Positions 59,931 through 64,000 of a DNA stretch of 64,000 nt are shown piece by piece. Numbering within the stretch: the stretch's first letter is position 1; each line of letters begins with the position of its first letter. Where the stretch lies: the NCBI GenBank assembly GCA_036557225.1, contig DATBHX010000053.1:49416-113415 (forward strand), written 5' to 3'. This DNA comes from Angelobacter sp036557225 (GTDB lineage: Bacteria; Acidobacteriota; Terriglobia; Terriglobales; Acidobacteriaceae). Position numbers and translations under genes: made by a program. Below the pieces are notes generated by a model. The model did not search any database. It was not told the origin of the DNA and saw only the letters and a program-made list of their open reading frames with translations.

Positions 59931-62606
59931 TTACGCCCGCGCCGGATCGCCCTTTTCCGTATCCACCCCAAGCTCAGCAAATGCTTTCTGTGCCTTCTTG
60001 GCGTCGAACTTGCCCTCGCGAGCCAGGCGTGAAAGCGCTGCGGTAGCAATGGATTCGGCATTGATCTCGAAGTGCCGGCGTAGATGAGCGCGGTTGTCGC
60101 TGCGGCCGAAGCCATCTGTGCCTAGCGTGACCAGGCGCGTACCCAACCACGGCGCCAGCTGATCAGGGATGGCCTTCATGTAGTCGGAGGCGGCAATGAT
60201 CGGCCCCTGGGCTTTTGCTTTCTCAAGAGCCGAAACGATATACGGCTGTTTTGCTTTCTCCGTGGGATGCAAGCGGTTCCAGCGCTCCACAGCCAGTGCT
60301 TCACGGCGCAGCTCGTTATAGCTGGTTACGCTCCACACATCGGCCTGGACACCGTATTTTTCCGCCAGCAGCGCCTGCGCGCTCAGGGCTTCATTCAGGA
60401 TTGGACCGCTGCCGAACAGATGCACGTCCGCCGTCTTGCCTTCTGCGGCCTTGAATTTGTAAATGCCTTTGATGATGCCTTCTTCAGAGCCTTTGGGCAT
60501 CTCCGGCATCGGATAGTCTTCGTTATAAATCATGATGTAGTAGAAGCGGTCTTCGCCTTCCTGATACATCCGGCGAATTCCGTCCTGCACGATAACGGCA
60601 ATTTCGTACACATAGGCTGGATCGTAGACCGCGCACGTAGGTACGCTGGTGGCAACCATGGTGCTGTGGCCGTCCTGGTGTTGCAGGCCTTCGCCGGCCA
60701 GCGTAGTGCGACCGGCTGTCCCGCCCATGAGGAAGCCTTTGCCCCGCGCGTCGGCGAATGCCCAGATGAGATCGCCTACGCGCTGGAAGCCGAACATGGA
60801 GTAATAGGTGAAGAAGGGAATCATAGGCACGCGATAGTTGCTGTAAGCAGTGCCCGCGGCCGTCATGGTTGCCATGGAGCCGGCTTCAGTAATGCCTTCT
60901 TCCAGAATCTGTCCGTCCTTGGCTTCGCGGTAGTAGAGCAGCATATCGACATCATGCGGTTTGTAGAGCTGGCCCTGGCTGGCGTAGATGCCCACCTGCC
61001 GGATGATCGACTCCATACCGAAGGTGCGTGCTTCGTCAGGAATAATCGGAACCACCATCTTGCCGACGTGAGGATCTTTCATCAGGTTGCGCAGCATGCT
61101 GACGAATCCCATGGTCGTGGAAACCGCGCGGCCTTTTGATCCTTCCAGTGATTCCTTGAACGTCTCCAGCGCCGGCGCTTCAAACCCACGTACATGGCCG
61201 TCACGCACAGGCATGAAACCGCCCAGTTCCTCGCGTCGCTGCTTCATGTACTGAATTTCCGGGCTGTCATCTGCTGGGCGATACGGCAAGCCTTCTTTCG
61301 CGGCCTTGTCCGGGATAGGAATTTCAAAGCGCGAGCGGAACGCCGTAAGCGCCTCGTCGGACATCTTCTTTTCCTGGTGAGTGGCGTTGCGGGCCTGCGC
61401 CGATCCCAGCCCGTAACCTTTGATGGTCTTGGCCAGAATGACGGTGGGTCCGCCTTTGTGCTCAATCGCGCGCTTGTATGCGTTGTAAACCTTTTGCGGA
61501 TCAAGGCCGCCGCGCTGCAGGCCGAAGATTTGCTCGTCTGTCCAGCCGGCGACGAGCGCTGCGGTCTCCGGATACTTGCCGAAGAATTCCTTGCGCACAT
61601 AAGCGCCGTCTTTCGCTTTGAAGGCCTGGTACTCGCCGTCAACGCACTCTTCCATACGCTTGAGCAGCATGCCGGAGTGGTCACGGGCCAAAAGGTCATC
61701 CCAGCCGGAGCCCCATATTACTTTGATCACGTTCCAGCCGGTGCCGCGGAAGGCCGATTCCAGTTCGTTGATGATCTTGCCGTTGCCGCGCACCGGGCCG
61801 TCCAGGCGCTGCAGGTTGCAGTTCACGACAAAGATCAGGTTGTCGAGCTTTTCGCGTGACGCCAGCGTGAGCTGCGAGCCCAGAACTTCTGGCTCGTCCG
61901 TTTCTCCATCGCCGACAAAGGCCCATACTTTGCGCGGCGTTTGCTTGATCAGCCCTCGATTCTCCAGATAGCGCATGAATCGTGCCTGATAGATTGCGTT
62001 CAGCGGGCCGAGTCCCATCGAGACAGTAGGGAAGCGCCAGAAAGTCGGCATGAGCCAGGGGTGCGGATAGGAGGAAAGCCCTGGCGTATCGCGCAGTTCG
62101 TGCCGGTAGTTTTCGACTTGCTCCTGCGAGATACGTCCTTCAAGAAAAGCGCGTGCGTAGACGCCTGGTGAAGCATGGCCCTGAAAGTAAACAAAATCGC
62201 CTGGCTGATCGCCATGGGTCGCATGGAAAAAATGGTTGTAGCCGACTTCAAGAAGTGTTGCCAAAGAAGAATAAGTAGAAATATGACCGCCGATACCGGC
62301 ATCTTTCTTGTTCTGGCGATGGACCATGGCCATGGCGTTCCAGCGAATGAAGCTCTTAATGCGGCGTTCCATGGCGCGGTCGCCGGGATAGGGAACTTCT
62401 TCCTCCACAGGGATCGTATTGATATAAGGGGTGTTGAGCTGAACGGGCACGTCTACGCCGGACTGGCGCGCGCGCTTGGTAAGCGCATCAAGCAAGCGGG
62501 TCCCTTGACCAGGCCCTTCCTCGTCCACGACCTCGTCAAAGGCCTCAATCCATTCCATTATTTCTTCATAATCAGGTTCTATGGCTGCGGCAGGTTTGGC
62601 ATTCAT
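59931..62606 (-). CDS. aceE: Pyruvate dehydrogenase E1 component (homodimeric)
   Basis: 891 residues, family-typical length. ThDP motif FVGDGETDEPEVLGSQLTLA ending in VVNCN, plus KTIKGYGLGSAQARNATHQE, and IPFFTYYSMFGFQRVGDLIW. It converts pyruvate to acetyl-dihydrolipoyl-E2 in the pyruvate dehydrogenase complex. No E2 (aceF) or E3 gene follows it; downstream is groES, and upstream is an E1-alpha-like gene 77 bases away. ATG 62606 gives a normal N-terminus. Confidence 0.96.
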   Translation of the reverse strand: MNAKPAAAIEPDYEEIMEWIEAFDEVVDEEGPGQGTRLLDALTKRARQSGVDVPVQLNTPYINTIPVEEEVPYPGDRAMERRIKSFIRWNAMAMVHRQNKKDAGIGGHISTYSSLATLLEVGYNHFFHATHGDQPGDFVYFQGHASPGVYARAFLEGRISQEQVENYRHELRDTPGLSSYPHPWLMPTFWRFPTVSMGLGPLNAIYQARFMRYLENRGLIKQTPRKVWAFVGDGETDEPEVLGSQLTLASREKLDNLIFVVNCNLQRLDGPVRGNGKIINELESAFRGTGWNVIKVIWGSGWDDLLARDHSGMLLKRMEECVDGEYQAFKAKDGAYVRKEFFGKYPETAALVAGWTDEQIFGLQRGGLDPQKVYNAYKRAIEHKGGPTVILAKTIKGYGLGSAQARNATHQEKKMSDEALTAFRSRFEIPIPDKAAKEGLPYRPADDSPEIQYMKQRREELGGFMPVRDGHVRGFEAPALETFKESLEGSKGRAVSTTMGFVSMLRNLMKDPHVGKMVVPIIPDEARTFGMESIIRQVGIYASQGQLYKPHDVDMLLYYREAKDGQILEEGITEAGSMATMTAAGTAYSNYRVPMIPFFTYYSMFGFQRVGDLIWAFADARGKGFLMGGTAGRTTLAGEGLQHQDGHSTMVATSVPTCAVYDPAYVYEIAVIVQDGIRRMYQEGEDRFYYIMIYNEDYPMPEMPKGSEEGIIKGIYKFKAAEGKTADVHLFGSGPILNEALSAQALLAEKYGVQADVWSVTSYNELRREALAVERWNRLHPTEKAKQPYIVSALEKAKAQGPIIAASDYMKAIPDQLAPWLGTRLVTLGTDGFGRSDNRAHLRRHFEINAESIATAALSRLAREGKFDAKKAQKAFAELGVDTEKGDPARA

Positions 62607-62683
62607 ATCTCTATAGTATGACGCGAATTCCCCACAATTTCCACGAAGAAACGCTGCGGCTGGTGCGCGTGCACAGGCAGCTT

Positions 62684-63694
62684 TTACGATAGCTCAAGCC
62701 GCTGCGGCGAGCGTGTGGAGGAACGATCCGGAGCACTCACGCGATCAAGCTTGCCGTGCGCATTTGGCGCGTTAGCAATGGCTGCGTCCAGTTCCTGCTG
62801 AAATTCGCGGACGATTTTCTGCTGCCATTCGTCTGACCAAAGGCTTCGGCGTTGCAGATACGCTTGCATGAATGCAAGCGTGCCTGGGCTTTGATCAGTC
62901 CTTCCAGGCGCAGACTTTTCTTCGGAGAAAAGGCATTCGATCAAGGAAGGGCCATGCCCCGAGCGAGCACGGCGAACTGCTTCCTGCGCGACGCGAAAGA
63001 TTGCGACTACATCGTTGCCATCCACCGTGATTTGCGGAAAGTTGCGTGCACCGTGAGCCGACGACGCACTGGCATTTTGGTCCTCAGCGCCGGATAACTT
63101 TGCCTCGGCTACACAAACCAATGGAAGCTTGTCTTTTGCCGCGAGGTTAAGAGTGTCGTAAGCGGCAGACGCGTGTTCTCCGAAGTAACACAAAACTGCC
63201 AGCGGTTTTCCCTTGCTCTCAACTCCCAGCGCCACGCCGCGCTGTAAGGTGTTCAGTGCGTGAGTTCGCGTACGATTTCGCTCTGTCCCAGCGGATGGTT
63301 GTGAATCTCCCGCAACGATCTGTTCAACAATCGATGTAAGAGGCAGGCCTCTGACAAAGCTGGCCAGAAACTCATCCTGCACGGCTGCAAGGGAATCGCC
63401 GGGAAGCATGTGTGCGATGGCCCCAGCCAGCACAGCCTCGCGTCCATTCTCGAGTTGGCTTGACTCTTCCTGGCTGGCAGGCAGAATGTCCTTCGCCCAC
63501 TTCTGCAGAAGGTGGGCACGCAGCATCGCCGCGTAGAGGTCTTGCAGCTTCTGGGAGTCCAGGACCGCCGCAACTATCGTCTTATTTTTTTTGTTCCTGG
63601 AAGCAGCGGTCTTCGACGGCTTATTTTTTGCACGTTTGGCTTTGCGTCGAGAAGGTGTCAAGTTCCTGCGTTGTCTTTTGTTTTTGCGCGGCAT
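62684..63694 (-). CDS. Degenerate E1-alpha-like protein with basic N-terminus
   Basis: 336 residues. The first 40 are strikingly basic (PRKNKRQRRNLTPSRRKAKR, then AKNKPSK). The rest follows the plan of pyruvate/2-oxoacid dehydrogenase E1 alpha (LYAAMLRAHLLQKW, GREAVLAGAIAHMLPGDSLA, TLNLAAKDKLPLVCVAEAKL, AIFRVAQEAVRRARSGHGPS), but at the ThDP-binding site GDG..N is replaced (AVLCYFGEHASAAYD), so cofactor binding is doubtful. It is directly upstream of aceE in the same orientation, perhaps co-expressed. A regulatory or scaffold role is possible; the function is unknown. Confidence 0.72.
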   Translation of the reverse strand: MPRKNKRQRRNLTPSRRKAKRAKNKPSKTAASRNKKNKTIVAAVLDSQKLQDLYAAMLRAHLLQKWAKDILPASQEESSQLENGREAVLAGAIAHMLPGDSLAAVQDEFLASFVRGLPLTSIVEQIVAGDSQPSAGTERNRTRTHALNTLQRGVALGVESKGKPLAVLCYFGEHASAAYDTLNLAAKDKLPLVCVAEAKLSGAEDQNASASSAHGARNFPQITVDGNDVVAIFRVAQEAVRRARSGHGPSLIECLFSEEKSAPGRTDQSPGTLAFMQAYLQRRSLWSDEWQQKIVREFQQELDAAIANAPNAHGKLDRVSAPDRSSTRSPQRLELS

Positions 63695-64000
63695 TGAGTC
63701 CCAAGGGGTAATGTCATTCTAGCGTATGCGCGGGCCGCCAGTCGTGATTGCATTGTCTTTCAGAGAAAAGAATATGCGAGCGCAGCGGCAGATTTTCAAG
63801 CCTCACTCTAGGCATGGCAAATCCTATTCCATTTCTTCCTCCCGGTTTTCAACAGATTGGTGAAAAAGAATGTGGAAAAACGTAATGTTGTGTGAGCAAG
63901 CGCACGCGAGCCGCGCCTTTTGACGCTTTGCACACGATCATGTGCGTAGATGAATCGGAGATGAATTTTTCACCACGATCCTCGCAACAGAAAAAATAAT
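63695..64000. other. Terminal 306 bases, no gene seen
   Basis: Upstream of the E1-alpha-like gene; contains no recognisable gene, operator or repeat. The promoter of the E1-alpha-like gene presumably lies here but cannot be singled out. Confidence 0.5.

Overview
The window looks like a chromosome segment of an Acidobacteriota (Acidobacteriia/Koribacter-like) bacterium. Supporting signs are two very large TonB-dependent receptors with N-terminal carboxypeptidase-regulatory domains (31-34.6 kb and 53.7-56.8 kb), a tandem pair of secreted VWFA-type proteins of the kind abundant in this phylum (42-45.9 kb), a Cys-rich 'RVRHC..C..NVYNLSAM' N-terminal module (11.1-11.9 kb), a LytTR two-component pair, HAF/kelch secreted proteins, moderately high GC and many short dispersed intergenic repeats. 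I recognised no tRNA, rRNA, CRISPR array, prophage or transposase. The assignment is inference from gene content.

Layout. 0-5 kb: end of pyruvate phosphate dikinase, a tetraheme c-type cytochrome, a LytS/LytTR sensor-regulator pair and two unknown proteins. 5-14.5 kb: a galactose-oxidase-like copper radical oxidase with five C-terminal beta repeats, a HAF-repeat protein, a DUF962 membrane protein, an AlkA glycosylase overlapping a 2OG-Fe(II) oxygenase (probable alkylation repair), and several secreted unknowns. 14.5-21.3 kb: methylmalonate-semialdehyde dehydrogenase, DUF817 membrane protein, methyltransferase, ammonium transporter and a class III aminotransferase. 21.4-30.7 kb (accessory-like): a homing-endonuclease-repeat/putative nuclease protein, a candidate promoter-to-terminator non-coding RNA, a CocE-type hydrolase, a carbonic-anhydrase-like secreted protein, beta-barrel proteins, a GAF protein and a peroxiredoxin-like gene with an in-frame TGA at its first redox position. 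31-41.9 kb: TonB receptor, ThDP enzyme, SDR, acyl-CoA synthetase, MaoC dehydratase, aminoglycoside-phosphotransferase-like kinase and histidine phosphatase, which together suggest uptake and CoA-dependent breakdown of an acyl substrate. 42-53.3 kb: VWFA pair, low-complexity secreted protein, proline-iminopeptidase-like hydrolase, GMC oxidoreductase, CYTH protein, RlpA, PyrF. 53.7-64 kb: second TonB receptor, groESL with a CIRCE operator and near-consensus promoter, aceE (homodimeric PDH E1) and a degenerate E1-alpha-like protein.

Three things stand out. (1) The 177-codon peroxiredoxin-like gene at 28305-28838 (minus) has TGA exactly where relatives have the first Cys of their Cys-x-x-Cys site, with hairpins just downstream; it is a candidate selenoprotein. 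(2) A roughly 255-nt unannotated transcript is predicted at 22443-22697 (minus), with a 17-bp-spaced promoter, long-range complementarity and an intrinsic terminator, and no ORF. (3) Periodic intergenic repeats, chiefly an 8-9-nt period CGATCxCC array, repeatedly sit at or within a few bases of stop codons; three copies have inverted periodic flanks and two share an internal core, suggesting a small mobile or 3'-end-processing element.
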